Notes under the pieces: model-generated
Databases searched by the model: none
What the model was told of the DNA's origin: nothing
The model's input: only the letters and a program-made list of their open reading frames with translations
Made by a program: the position numbers and the translations under genes
Part shown: positions 50,071-62,565 of the stretch, in pieces
How positions within the stretch are numbered: position 1 is the first letter of the stretch
Layout of the letters: the number at the start of each line of letters is the position of its first letter
NCBI GenBank assembly: GCA_034440575.1
Contig: JAOTOL010001504.1
Location: forward strand, 956,001 to 1,020,000
Length of the DNA stretch: 64,000 bases
Source: Imbricaverruca yamaguchii
Lineage: Eukaryota > Arthropoda > Thecostraca > Neoverrucidae
Direction of reading: 5' to 3'

Positions 50071-50490
50071 AATGCTGATGGAGCCATGATTGAAATTGGT
50101 TTTTGAACGGAAGAAGTTTCGCCTGGTCGAGAATTCCGCTGCCAGCTGGAGTGTTGTGAAGCGAGCCTGAATGATGGAGGGGTCTCGGCAAACGTGAAGG
50201 TGGCCGCCAGGTTTGGCCGGTAGCTCGCAACGACGCTGTTAATATTCGCTGCTCTCATAGAACTTTTGCCACACGCATCGGCTGCAAGTGAGCAATACAC
50301 ATTAGAGTGTGCACCTGGATGATTGATGTGTTTGTTCGCCAGTTTGTTCACCAGTTCACCGTTTAACAATCCAGTTCACTTCTTTAATAACGCAGATCAC
50401 TGCTACAATTACGGTGGTCCAAAGAAAGGAGAAGAAGTCGGTGGTTAAAAAACGAGCATGAGCGATACATCGGTAAAAGAAACAATTGTA
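50070..50490. other. Unique sequence, no supported gene
   Basis: A minus-strand frame (to about 50369) looks fairly natural but has no recognisable domain. Confidence 0.4.
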
Positions 50491-50672
50491 TCTGTTTAAT
50501 GGGTGGCTCACGGCGTACCTAATGCACAATCACGGCTTGTGGCGCCGCCTACATTGTTTTGCCGGTGGACAGCAAGCTTGGGAAACGTCCCGAGCGGTGC
50601 CAGTGTCGAACCAGGGACCTTCATATCCAGAGCTCAACACCTTAGCCATTCGGTCATCCCCGCTCCAAAAAG
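50491..50672 (-). mobile_element. tRNA-derived SINE (type II tRNA-like head) with perfect TSD
   Basis: On the minus strand the head reads like a Ser/Leu tRNA (box A TGACCGAATGGCTAAGG, box B GGTTCGACAC), followed by a ~100-base body ending TGAGCCACCCATTAAACAGA. The exact 8-bp duplication caattgta flanks it (50483-50490 and 50673-50680), which fixes both ends. Confidence 0.8.
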
Positions 50673-50829
50673 CAATTGTAAATAATGTTTCAAAAGCGAC
50701 TTGCAGACAACACTTCTTCGTAACGGTAGTGTATGCTAGGAATCCGAGTGTCAGCCGCGATTGCATAGCACCAAGTGCTTTGTCATCGTTGCATTGCGTG
50801 CGTGGGATCGAGTTCGTTGTGACTATCAT

Positions 50830-51265
50830 ACACTGGCTGTAGAACTAAGTGTGCAGGATCTTTGCACCGTAGCTATAGGATCCACTGCGCCGGAGCATTA
50901 CACATAACGGTAGGACCGAGTGCGCTGGATATTTACGCCGTAACTGTAGAACCGAGTGCACCTGAACATTGCATCGTAAATGTAGGACCTAGTGCACCGG
51001 AGCAATATTCCGTAACTGTAGGTTTGAGAGTGTAGTATCATTACATCGTAAGTGTAGGGCCGAGTGCGTCGGAGCAATACTCCGTAACTGTAGGACCGAG
51101 CGCGTATGATCATTGCACCGTAACTGCAGGATGGAGTGCGCCGGATCGCTACACCGTATTTGTAGGCGTGTGGCGGGATAATCACACCGCGACTGTAAAA
51201 CAGTGTACTGCTATCATTACGCCTTGACTGCAGGACCGAGTGTACTGCTACCATTGCACCATGAC
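50830..51265. repeat. Degenerate ~36-bp minisatellite
   Basis: About 11 copies with GTAACTGTAGGACCGAGTGC and a variable GGATCATTGCACC half; heavily diverged. Confidence 0.87.
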
Positions 51266-52205
51266 CGCAGACTTGCATGTGATCGCTCCTCGGCCACTGT
51301 CGGCGCCGCCGGGGGAGCACAAGTGATCTTGTAATCACGGTAGACGTCGGCTGCGTCCGACTGCGTAACGACGTGTGGCAACCCGACGGTGGGAGTGTGC
51401 GTCACACCGCCCCCCCCCCCCCCCAGCCCCACTCCACTCGGCCGCCCGGCCGCTCGCTGTCAATTGCTACCACTGGTCGACGACGTTTTAGCCTGAACGG
51501 TTTGTCCAATAGCCGGGGTGATGACGAGGTTTGCATACTGGAGCGGCGACCGGCTTGCCTGATCGGTTTTCAGTTTGGCAATCTGGCCCGAGCGTGCATG
51601 TTTGCTGTAGACTCAGAGACCGTGTAGTGAAGCAGGAAAACAAGCCGAAAATAAAAATGGAATGCAAAGGTGGGATAGGTGACACACACCTAAGAGACTG
51701 ATGGTCGTGCTACAGACTAACTATAATAAATCAACTATGCTCAGTGATGTCCACCTGTCAATATGCTGTTGGAACAAGTCTAGTGTTATTTCTCTTGCAT
51801 TAGGGGTTAATTTTGGCATTGAGCCCAAATGATTACGCTCATACGCAAGGTGGTATGTCGGTGGTTTCATGTGACTAATTGGGAGCGTTTTGGTTCGTCT
51901 TCTCTTTTATCACTGCGACACCCAATTATGTGAGTTTGTTTGTGGAAATTAGATGACGAAATGAAATGCCTAAAATGCGTCCTTAGGAACATCTGACCAC
52001 AGTGTATCACAGCGTATTGCACATGGAGCTATATGATACGATCAGTAAGCTACGGCTCCTTGCAAATGCGCTCGTCAATATTATACGTTACTCGTGACTG
52101 AGGCTGGCACAAATGAGCAATTCATCAGACGGCGAACCGTGCCTTACTTCACCCGAATGGTTCCACGATGTTTCGTAAGTGAACCGAGTCGCTCCGCAAT
52201 TGTGC
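51265..52205. other. Unique sequence with a C14-15 homopolymer
   Basis: The run of C lies at about 51410-51424. No gene supported. Confidence 0.5.
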
Positions 52206-52645
52206 CACGACCTTGAGTGAGCGCCGAGTCAGCTGGCACACGGAGGCGGTGCCCGTACCATAATGACGTCACCACCACCTCAGCGCCGAGTCAGCTGGCA
52301 CACGGAGGCGGTTCTCGTACCATAATGACGTCACCACCACCTCAGCACCGAGCCAGCTGTCACACAGAGACACCGCCGGTACCCCAGTGACGTCACCACC
52401 ACCTCAGCGCCGAGTCAGCTGGCACACGGAGGCGGTGCCCGTACCATAATGACGTCACCACCACCTCAGCACCGAGCCAGCTGTCACACAGAGGCGCCGC
52501 CGGACCACAGTGACGTCACCACCACCTCAGCGCCGAGTCAGCTGGTACACAGAGACACCGCCGGACCCCAGTGACGTCACTACCACCTCAGCACCAAGCC
52601 AGCTGTCACACAGAGGCGCCGCCGGACCCCAGTGACGCCACCACA
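52205..52645. repeat. 62-bp minisatellite carrying CRE-type TGACGTCA sites
   Basis: Seven copies with GCCGAGTCAGCTGGCACACG and TGACGTCACCACCACCTCAG. Six copies keep the perfect TGACGTCA palindrome (the ATF/CREB consensus) and the last has TGACGCCA. Two subtypes alternate (GGAGGCGGTGCCCGTACC and AGACACCGCCGG). Confidence 0.95.
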
Positions 52646-55575
52646 TCCGTCGCCGGAAACGTCATCGGGACAGAATCGAGCGACAGATAACTGAACGAAG
52701 GCTAGATTTGATTGACAGAGAAGTCGTGAAAATGCATGCACCTTGCGGGATGAAGTAGAAAGTTGAAAATGTTGCGGTAGGTGCAGATTTAGTAGGATAA
52801 CACATTACGACTGGGGGTATCATTTTTTATATTCCATGGTGTTGATTCATAAGGATTCATTCCAACTCTGAGCAGGGGACCCTTTCGTCTCCTTGGATGC
52901 AATTTCCCCAGGAGGTTGCACATACCTTTGCTTCAATTTGCAAGATATGCCACTTCAAAGAACTTCTGACTTTTTCACTTAGAACGTTTATAATTGCATG
53001 GTGCTCACGCCTCAGAAATATGGTCGAACAACACAAATTGAAAGCGATACTTAGAAAAAGTTGCAAAGCAGCATGTTTGGTTTTCCCGTACTTCCCACCA
53101 TTTTTGTTATTATTTCATATACATTGCACTTAAATTTGTCTATGGAATAGCATCACGTATTGTTAACCGTCATTAGTACTTTTTTTTTTTTTTGGTTATT
53201 TATGTTCGCCAACTGGCGTGGTAGTGACACCATGCAGTGGATGGGGTTATCACCAGGCTGAACTTGTCAAATGTCAGAAGAATCGGTAATATTCCAGGTC
53301 GTCTACTACAGGTCTATGAACGCTTTACATCGACTAAAAATGGTTAACCAACACTGGCCCGCAGCAAGTAAGAAGCGTTGACATGGCAACCTGTTGCGAC
53401 TGAAGAACATCCTGCTGCAGTAGCCTTTCATGCTAAACAAAACCGTTATCTTATGATCATCAAGAGGTCAAGAACTACTGGAAAAATGCTGGCAGATGAC
53501 CAACTGGTCCATTAATAAACAGCTAAGATGACCAGCGTCGTCAGCAGTGCCCACGTAAGAGAAGTAGTTCAGGTCTTTTGCGGCATAGATGACACGCACA
53601 GAAAAGCAACCCTAATTAATTGCAAAACCGTTCATATCGTGGTCCCTATGGCAGATGCAATGCATTGGCGACTGAAGGGCACTTGTCCGGGATTAGGTTT
53701 TCAGATTTATTTTGGATCCGGTATTGTTTGGGCAGCGAGAAGGGACTGCAAACGAATTTTAGATTACATTTTTTGCACCTTGATGGCTGTAATAAATACA
53801 TGAGGTTTTCTTCAACACGGAATAATTATTTTCTATCCTCCAATGTTTGGGACTCAAAATCGCCTGGGAAAAAGGAACTTTTAGGGAGTATCTTGGACAC
53901 GTTAAGTGGTTTTCAGTTAAATAATTGAAATTTTACTGGCCTGGATCGCGGTATCATTGTATTGGTTTGTGCTTACTTTCATTTTGAACAAGATCGAACA
54001 TTAAAGAGGCGTCTAAGAACATGCAAAGAGGTGTAGAGCTGACAGAGAAAGGGAAAATGGCAATTCTTACCGCTGTAGAACCGCATTGACGTAGTACTGG
54101 TTTGGAGAACAAAAACAGAATAAAATGCAATGAATTCGTTTATCAACTTGATCATGATGAGCAACAAGGAAACATGTCGGATGAGAACTACTGATAATGT
54201 TAATCGCGGTCATCCCTTCAGTGATGGATACTTTGAAAATGCGTTAATGTTCATTACCAACTTTTTCATACCTGCACCCCTTGTGGACTCATACTCTAAA
54301 GCAAACTTCAAATACTTGACTGTCAACAATAACTATATAATTGCATTTTATATTTCCAATTGCAGTTTTCCTTGACTACATCAGAGTCTATTCCACGCAT
54401 AGGTACCCTTAATGGGAAAAGTCATATTTTTTAGTCTAGAAAAGAAACCTGGATGCGAATAGATGAGTCTTTTGAGACATTGAAGTTTTGAGCAATATAA
54501 GACAGAATGAAGCCGACAGCTCTTATTCCGTGTGTCCTAAATCCTTTTGTTAGCTTCACCCCATGTTGTTCGGTTCATAATGCAATGCAAATCTGCTTAA
54601 CCAAAGCCAAAGATAACAGCCGTTGCGCATAATTTAAGGCACCTTGTTTTCAAACCCGGCTGCATATGCTGCATGCCAGCGAGAAGTCTTGTCACCAAAA
54701 CAGCGTCAATGTATTTACAACCAGCAGGATAAGACGATCGGCGGGCACTCATGTACGTAAGGCACGCCAAGGTCAGAAGCAGTGCGGCATGACAGCTGCA
54801 CACGGCATCTTCAGAGACAAATCATCCGGTAACTTTAGACGTGGAACAAAGCATCAGTCTTGTGTCAGTTATGTTTTGTGCGAACTGCAAGTAACGCAAT
54901 CCAGGATATGCCGACAATATGAAAACAGCACGTTCCCTTCCATTCTTACTTCAGCTCGTTTTGTGCAACGGTCAACACTGGAGTTAACGTTGCCAAATGC
55001 AAGGATAGAGAATCATGACAAAGTTACGTCATCAAAGGACAACACGGGAAACATTCCACCATACTTATTATTTCTTCAATCACGTTTGCTGGGTAGCTCT
55101 GTCATGGAGGAAATGTGTGGGCCAAGCTCAGCCGCACGAAAAAGTCGGTTTCCCAGCCAAGCCGACAACGCGGATATGGACCAAAAGACCAGCGAGGGAA
55201 ACTGTCCACATCGATGTTATCTAGGACCGGTGCGTCGTTTTCCGCATGCAGGCGAGCCGGAGCGAGTCCGAGTGCCGCTCGATCATGAGGTCGGAGCTGG
55301 CCGACCACGCCGCGCGTCGGACGACACCGGCCGGCCGGGTCCCCAGAGAGGCCCGGTCAACAGTCTCTCTCCAACTGGCCGGCACAAACAGGGCCGACCA
55401 TCCCGCCGCCATCGCCGACGGCGCGCCCACCACCTTGTGCTGCCAGCACTTTCACTTTGACCGTGAATCGGGCGCGCCATTCAGGCCGGGCGGCCGGGTG
55501 GCCGGCCGGCCGCAGCGGCCGCCGCCGCCCGGCCAGGGATCAGCATCTTCACAGACGCTCGCCGCCGCCGCTCGA
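52645..55575. other. Mostly AT-rich unique sequence, no supported gene
   Basis: A 264-codon plus-strand frame (54666-55460) and a GC-rich patch at 55230-55560 with open frames on both strands show no recognisable domain or splice arrangement. Confidence 0.45.
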
Positions 55576-55775
55576 GCGGCATTCACAACTGTCTGCGGTG
55601 AAGGCACTCCCCTCAGTATGCCCGCCATGTCCGCCGACGCTCGAGCGGCATTCACAACTGTCTGCGGTGAAGGCACTCCCCTCAGTATGCCCGCCATGTC
55701 CGCCGCCGCTCGAGCGGCATTGACAACTGTCTGCGGCGAAGGCACTCCCCTCAGTATGCCCGCCATGTTCGCTTA
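55555..55775. repeat. 69-bp minisatellite, three copies
   Basis: GCTCGAGCGGCATTCACAAC and TGTCTGCGGTGAAGGCACTC recur with a period of 69 (23 codons), ending in one plus frame at a TAA near 55776. Confidence 0.93.
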
Positions 55776-56302
55776 ACCGCAGACCATAATGGGACCGCCG
55801 TATCGCTCTCCGTAGCATGCAGTCGTTTTCTTTTTTCTTTTGTTTCCTCATCCTGGAAGTTCCACCTCTCTGCCTTTTATTTGTCCGCTGTACCATTCTT
55901 TTATCTTTGTAACGAAACAGGCTGCGTATCACTTCTTTAAACACACTCAGCCAAAGACGCATACGGGTACTTATTGTGACTCGTGTGCTTCCGCATGCAT
56001 GCACCTTTCACTCTCTGTTTGAATATCCCCTTCCTCTCTGTCCCTCTCTCTCTCACTCTGTCTCGCCTTCGTCTCTTCCTTATCGCTTACTTTTATGTCT
56101 GTTTTGTCTCTCGTCTCGTGGCCTGTCCATGCATGTATCCCTGTCTCTTCATCTTTTCTTCTCGGTCTTTATCTGCTCTTCCTCCCTGATACCACCATTT
56201 TCAACATACATTTCTTATCAGTCCCAACAACCTAGCTCTCTTCATGTCCCTTATGTTTCTCCCTCCCACTCTCCCTTTCCCTCTTGCAGTATCTTTCTCA
56301 CA

Positions 56303-56372
<70 letters not shown>

Positions 56373-56376
56373 TATA

Positions 56377-56439
<63 letters not shown>

Positions 56440-56600
56440 CTTTTCCACCCTCTATTCTTTTGTGATTCAATTTACACATTCATCCCTCCCGTTTCTATCT
56501 ATTTGATTCGTCTCTCCTTCCCATTCCTTCTCTGTCTATATGTTTGCTCTCTCCCTCTGTAGGCCTCGAGTCACCAGTTGTAACAAATCCCAGTGGCAGG
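55775..56600. other. Pyrimidine-rich tract with (CA)n(TA)n microsatellite
   Basis: C/T-rich from 55840 to 56300 on the plus strand. (CA)n at about 56301-56368 and (TA)n at about 56371-56432. Confidence 0.9.
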
Positions 56601-56775
56601 GCACCTCGTCATTTGTCGAAGCGTCACACACGGACGGATCGTGGCACCTCGTCACCCGTCGAAGCGTGGCCCACGCGCGGCCCAGATGGCACCTCGTCAC
56701 CTGTCGAAGCGTGGCCCACACACGGCCCAGATAGCACCTCGTCACCTGTCGAAGCGTTACCCAGACACGGCCCGC
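56600..56775. repeat. ~45-bp minisatellite
   Basis: Four copies with GGCACCTCGTCACCTGTCGA and AGCGTGGCCCACACACGGCC. Confidence 0.93.
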
Positions 56776-57245
56776 GGCGCCGCTGGTGGCAATTAGGCGG
56801 CGCCATTATTGGCGACGGCGTCACTCGGCGCGCTAACCTCGTCACCGGAGCCGCACAGGGCAGTGGGCCGAGGCCGAGAGTCGACCGCACGGTGCGCCGC
56901 CGCCGCTCTCGGCCCACGTCGGCGGCCGAGCTGAACGGCGCGCTAACCTCAGCGCGACACTGGCTCGGGCCACGCTCGGGCCTGGCTCGGGCCTGGCTCG
57001 CGCCTGGCTCGCGCCTGGCTCGGGCCTGGCTCGGGCCTGGCTCGGGCCTGGCTCGGGCCTGGCTCGGGCCGCCGTCGGCGCTGTGGTGGCGCCAGCTCGG
57101 GCGGAGGATGCGGCGCCCGAAGGCGGGGATGGCCGGCGAAACGAGCGGCCGGCTGGACCGGCGCGCCGCCCACCCGGAGACACGAGACGCGGCCGGCACT
57201 CGGCTGGTCTTCCCGTACGGGACGACGACCGTAAACGCCCGACGG
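56775..57245. repeat. GC-rich stretch with an 11-bp repeat
   Basis: CTCGGGCCTGG and CTCGCGCCTGG repeat about nine times at 56970-57065. The rest is unique CpG-rich sequence without a supported exon. Confidence 0.8.
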
Positions 57246-57838
57246 CTCCAACAGCGACCGGGGAAGACCGCGAGACACAGCGACCGGGGAAGACCGCGAG
57301 ACACAGCGACCGGGGAAGACCGCGAGACACAGCGACCGGGGAAGACCGCGAGACACAGCGACCGGGGAAGACCGCGAGACACAGCGACCGGGGAAGACCG
57401 CGAGACACAGCGATCGGGGAAGACCGCGAGACACAGCGATCGGGGAAGACCGCGAGACACAGCGACCGGGGAAGACCGCGAGACACAGCGGGGAAGACCG
57501 CGAGACCGCGAGACACAGCGACCGGGGAAGACCGCGAGACACAGCAGACCGCGGGAGACCGCGAGACACGGACCGGGGAAGACCGCGAGACAGCGACCGG
57601 GGAAGAGCGGGGACAGCGACCAGGGGAAGACCGCGAGACACAGCGACCGGGGAAGACCGCGAGACACAGCGACCGGGTAAGACCGCGAGACACAGCGACT
57701 GGGGAAGACCGCGAGACACAGCGACCGGGGAAGACCGCGAGACACAGCGACCGGGGAAGACCGCGAGACACAGCGACCGGGGAAGACCGCGAGACACAGC
57801 GACCGGGGAAGACCGCGAGACACAGCGACCGGGGAGAA
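57245..57838. repeat. 26-bp minisatellite
   Basis: About 22 copies of GCGACCGGGGAAGACCGCGA plus GACACA, with a scrambled block at 57490-57625 containing short and rearranged units. Confidence 0.95.
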
Positions 57839-60200
57839 GCGAGCGAGTTGCTCTGGCCGCCGTCCTGACCGTTGGAGTGGGTGCCTCGCTCTGAGACATA
57901 GTGAGACCCCTCCCTCCGGCCAGCCAGCTCGGAGTAAGAGGGCACGCGGATACAGCCAGCTCTGAGTGGGACAGCACGTGGATTCGGCCATGCCTCCTAC
58001 GTTACGGACTGTGCTGTGGAAAAGGCGGACTAGGCGGCCGCGCAAGCAACATAATGGATCCGTTGAGAGCGGCCTGATGGCCGTAGGAAGTGCGCCCGCT
58101 AGCCAACAATAGTTGTACAATGGCTGTCAGCTCTCTTTAAAGGAAAATCCACGCCGGTTAGTCGTGGAGTAGATCGGCGGAAGAAAAATCCATCCGACGA
58201 ATGCACGAGTTCCTACTTAGGCAATCGATGGGTAAGCTTTCTTCGTCGATAATATTCCTTCTGAGAGGACAGCAGCTTGGGATATGCATTTTCTCGAGAC
58301 TTGGTTGGGTAAACTTCCGTCTTCTCCTGCTGTCCGCAAGCTATTTCTCACTGCACCCACTACAGAGGGATCTTCTAGTCGTACCCCATTGTTATTATCA
58401 AACTCAAACGGCAGTTGTCTCCACCCAATGGTATGTCGGGCAATAATGGTGTCGCACTTTTATATCACAGGTCGTTCGAACAGTGTAACCGGTAGTTCAA
58501 CTGGGTAGCAGGCCCGAGCGCTATAGCGGTATCATTAGCACGCAGGTAACTGGGCTTTAGTCAGCTCTGGGAAAATTTGCACATGATAAAGCATATTTCG
58601 TTAATAAATCGGAGATCATTTCAGTCCAGGACAATTCACTGATTCACTATGCGATGATATAGTCGTGTAGAAAGCACATTTTCAGCGAAATTTGTCTGCT
58701 AAAACCTCATAGGAATTAACTATGCGCACCCTGCCGTAAGACGAGACACGGCACCACGTAAGTCGTGTTCTCGACAAATGTCAGTGAAATAAGAAAATGA
58801 AACAAATCGGATCAGCGGACAGAAATCCCATCACAGAAATCCAGAATAGTGCAAGAATTTGGCGAACGAATGAGTGTAATTCCCGGTGGATACCTATTCA
58901 TTAATAAATACATGTGCAGAACCTAACTCTTTGGGTGTCGGTGAACGTATGGACAGCTGGAAGCAAAGTAGCACAGTGTTTTCAAATAAGTAGCGAGGTA
59001 GTCGTCATTGCAGACAGAAAATAATGCATGCCTTCAGAAGTCCGGAGATATCGCTTCTTTGCATCGGTCAATCCTAGATGTGCTGCCAAATATGTAGCTT
59101 GTTGCAATCCATGTGCATGTAACTACGAGATGACGTACGTCGAAACTCTTCAAGACCCTCAAACGTAAGCACACTATGGCATATGTCACAGAGGGAAGCA
59201 TTATTGTTGTTACGCTTTTGGTCATACAGGTCATGTCTTCCATATTGTTACTCTTGACGGTTCTAGGAAAGCAAAAATTCCGACCAGCTGGTCAGATCTG
59301 AGACAGGAATTCCCATCCCGAGATAAAACTGAACAACCGAACGGAAACATCCGATGACACCGGATATGGTCCTTCAAGACGATTGGTCACTTCCATCCTG
59401 TATTTTAGATGATTTTCCTGGAGTGAAAGAGTTAGAAATTGTTTATTTAAATCAGGAACTGCGAGGAGAACATTCGCATTATGCATAGTAATGACACAAC
59501 CACTATGGCGGTTCCGTTTGGGAAGTATCTCCCCATGAAACCACGGTACAATCATTTAACTGTTAAATCGCCCCGGCGATATGGGCCCAAGCCAATTTTA
59601 GTTAGGCCAAGCCAATTTTAGTTAGCTCCCAACTCTTTCCCATTGCGTGTGGTCAAAGGCTCTTCGTTTGCTTACGAATGTGAATATTGTTTCTGTTTTT
59701 ATTTCTATTGATCGTTTCTGCCTTCTGCTTGATGATGCCATTTCGTTTGCGCCGAGTGGAACGTCTGCCGGGAAGAAATGAAAACTCCTGTCAAAGTTCG
59801 CAGGTTTCTAAAAACGGCAGCCATAAAAAAACATCAGAACTAGTTCTTCAAAACTGTTTGTCTCAGCACAGTATCGATGCTTAGGATCTTCATATGCCGA
59901 AGCCAGCAATAAGCAAATTCGTCTAATGGTCGTACATCCTGCAAGCGGTCTCAGGCAGCCTAAGAAATTATGTTGTGTCGAAAGACGAAGAACCAATGCC
60001 TGTTTAGACCATTAGGCCCCTTGGGAATGAGGAAAACTTGTAATTGCCGGAAATATATCGTGCAGATTAAGAGCTCACCAGATAGCGTCCAGATGCGGAA
60101 GAAGTTTCCTCACAACATCCCGGAACAAATCATATTTCCAAAACTATCCTTAACTCACAGACGCCCAAACGAGCTCAAGTTGCACGCCGTATTTCGTGAG
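57838..60200. other. Mostly AT-rich unique sequence, no supported gene
   Basis: Two adjacent copies of aagccaattttagttag occur at about 59589-59625. Nothing else recognised. Confidence 0.5.
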
Positions 60201-60540
60201 CTAGCGTGAAGAAAAAACATCTGAGGAGAAACACACAAAGGATGAGTAGCTTACGCCCCAGAGTTCCGGTGAAGTGAGATATGCTGCGCGACGGAGGAGT
60301 ACCGTTACGGCGCTTACCTGCCGACCGTTCATAAACCCAGCCCGTTGTTGCAAAAGTGAAAACGTGACTCGCTGTGCCAACCGCTGACGAGTCCCGCAAT
60401 GTGGGCGATCCAGTGGCTCTGTGGGCGTTCGGCTGGGAATCGAGAATGTAGCTTTCCCCGGCGGCGACACTCCGGTAATCCCACACGGGCTCGTCGTCCG
60501 CCACGACCGGCAATTCACTTTCAGCGCGCGTGTGCCACGT
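60201..60540 (-). other. Candidate two-exon 3' end of an unknown gene
   Basis: On the minus strand 60540-60318 is open for 74 codons after a ggctcgacag acceptor and ends at a consensus donor (CAG|GTAAGC). A 97-base intron then ends tttctcctcag, and the next exon gives Asp-Val-Phe-Ser-Ser-Arg and a stop at 60201. The peptide (for example PVVADDEPVWDYRSV and HVFTFATTGWVYERS) looks natural and prefers G/C at third positions, but I recognise no family. The opposite strand is also partly open here. Treat as a hypothesis. Confidence 0.3.
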
Positions 60541-60714
60541 CTGTCGAGCCAAATCCACAGCAATTCCCGGCACTCAGTGCCAGCAAGCGCCGCCTCGACT
60601 GCATGTCGAACGGGTCAAGGTCGCCGGCCTGCCCGCAGCCGTCTGTGGCCCGGTCGACTGACACCGGCGGCGGTAGCTGGGCACTCGCACCACGCTGTGT
60701 CCGCCGCCAGGTTA

Positions 60715-61168
60715 CTGTGGCGCCCGGCTCTGGCGCCACGGGCGTGACCCACCGTCTCCCGGTGACCCGCGCCTGAGGTTACTCTAGCGCCCGGCTCTGG
60801 CGCCCGGGCGTGACCCACCGTCCGGTGACCCGGCCTGGTCTGTGGCGCCCGGCTCTGGCGCCACGGGCGGACCCACCGTCCCCGGTGACCCGCGCCTGAG
60901 GTTACTGTGCGCCCGGCTCTGGCGCCACGGGCGTGACCCACCGTCTCCCGGTGACCCGCGCCTGAGGTTACTGTAGCGCCCGGCTCTGGCGCCACGGGCG
61001 TGACCCACCGTCTCCCGGTGACCCGCGCCTGAGGTTACTGTAGCGCCCGGCTCTGGCGCCACGGGCGTGACCCACCGTCTCCCGGTGACCCGCGCCTGAG
61101 GTTACTGTAGCGCCCGGCTCTGGCGCCACGGGCGTGACCCACCGTCTCCCGGTGACCCGCGCCTGCTG
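60715..61168. repeat. 67-bp minisatellite
   Basis: Six or seven copies with GCGCCCGGCTCTGGCGCCAC and GGGCGTGACCCACCGTCTCC. GAGGTTACTG recurs at 60964 and 61031. The left copies carry several single-base deletions and the right ones are near-identical. Confidence 0.95.
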
Positions 61169-61319
61169 CACGAAGAGCGCACCCTCTCACCGCCCACCAC
61201 GCCCAGCCGGCTCGTGTTGACCGCCGCTCGTGCTCAACAACCTGACGGCCACACGGCTCGCTCACCTGAAACAAGCCAGACTGACGTTAGTGGCTGGCAG
61301 TCCATTGGCACTCTGAGTA

Positions 61320-61625
61320 CACGACAGATATTGCAATTGTGCGATGGTATTGCAATGTTGCAGCAGATATTACAATGTTCCGGGAGGTATTGCAATGGTG
61401 CGGCAGATATTGCAACGGTCCGGCATATATTGCAATGGTCTGGTAGATATTATAATTGTCCGGCAAATATTGCAATGATCCAGCGTGTACTGCAATGGCC
61501 TGTCATATATTGCAATGGTTCGGCATATATTTCAATGGTCCTGCTGATATTGGAATGGTCCGGTAAATATCGCAATGATCCGGCAGATGTTGCAATGCTT
61601 CAGCAGGCATTGCAATGGTGCAGTG
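61320..61625. repeat. 20-bp minisatellite TATTGCAATGGTCCGGCAGA
   Basis: About 15 moderately diverged copies. Confidence 0.93.
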
Positions 61626-62565
61626 CACCGAATATGTCGCGTGGTGGTGCGGTGGCGCGGCGCTGGTCTCAGGTATTCCCGGAAGGGGACATTCTGAGGA
61701 ACTGACCGTGTGCAGCACACAGTCTCACAGCCACAAAGCCCGCTGTGATTTGTGTTTGTCCAACGGCCCGATTAGCTTGCCAGGCAGCTGTCGGCAACAG
61801 TCGGGGCAGCCACACTGTTTAATATATTGAATAACGGGCTGTCATGAAGATATATTTGACTGGGGTGAGATGATCTTGATAAATATGTCGGAGTTATGCA
61901 TCAGATGTTGCGGATCACTGGAGCCCACATAGCAGAGTAAGCACCAGCAATAACAGCATGAATAACTGATAATTTATAGCATCATTTGGTTTTGCCTTCC
62001 TTTCCACGAGGCTGATGATCCAGCTTAGTGGGGAGAGAGTCGTTGCAAGCTTAATATGGTTTCAAGTTTAATAACCTGCGAAATAGAGCGAAACTTAGGA
62101 ATGTGCTGGCCATCGCATGATGGTCATTCTGCATACGCCCTAGTGCAGGCTCATAACGACGTTATTCATCATCCTGGAGCCCATTATCCCCGCCTGAACT
62201 TCCGAACCTGTTCCTTCCCTAGAGTATGCCTTTGCCAAACGAATGATTTAGAGCTGTCCGTCGAGTAGCAGTCTCAAAACAACGCAAACCTCCGAGGAAC
62301 AGTCTCAGAACAGAGTAAGCTCACGAGTAACAGTCCGAGAGCAGCAGGAACTTCCGAATTCCAATCTCAGAGCACATGAAATCCCGAGTGTCAGTCTGAG
62401 CGTCTGGCGGCGTTTCACCCCCGAACCGTCAGACGCGCACCAGATCCCGTGAGAACACGACGGCGCGAGCGGAAGTCATGCTCTATATGGCCCCCTGCTA
62501 GCTGACTGGCGGCCTGCTCGGGGCGACTGTCACTGTCCTCTCCGGGTGTGGCCTCTCCCGGACCG
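61625..62565. other. Unique sequence with a short degenerate repeat
   Basis: Four diverged ~36-bp copies with an agCAGTCTCAGAaca core lie at 62265-62400. No gene supported. Confidence 0.5.

Noticed and set aside
50600..50672. Functional Ser/Leu tRNA gene on minus
   Set aside because: It is followed by a SINE body and enclosed by an exact 8-bp duplication; stems are incomplete.
54666..55460. 264-codon plus-strand frame
   Set aside because: Mixed composition without a recognisable motif and no splice or promoter support; probably chance.
56544..58120. Frames of 340-500 codons on both strands
   Set aside because: They follow the 45-, 11- and 26-bp arrays and switch meaning with the array; no domain is seen.
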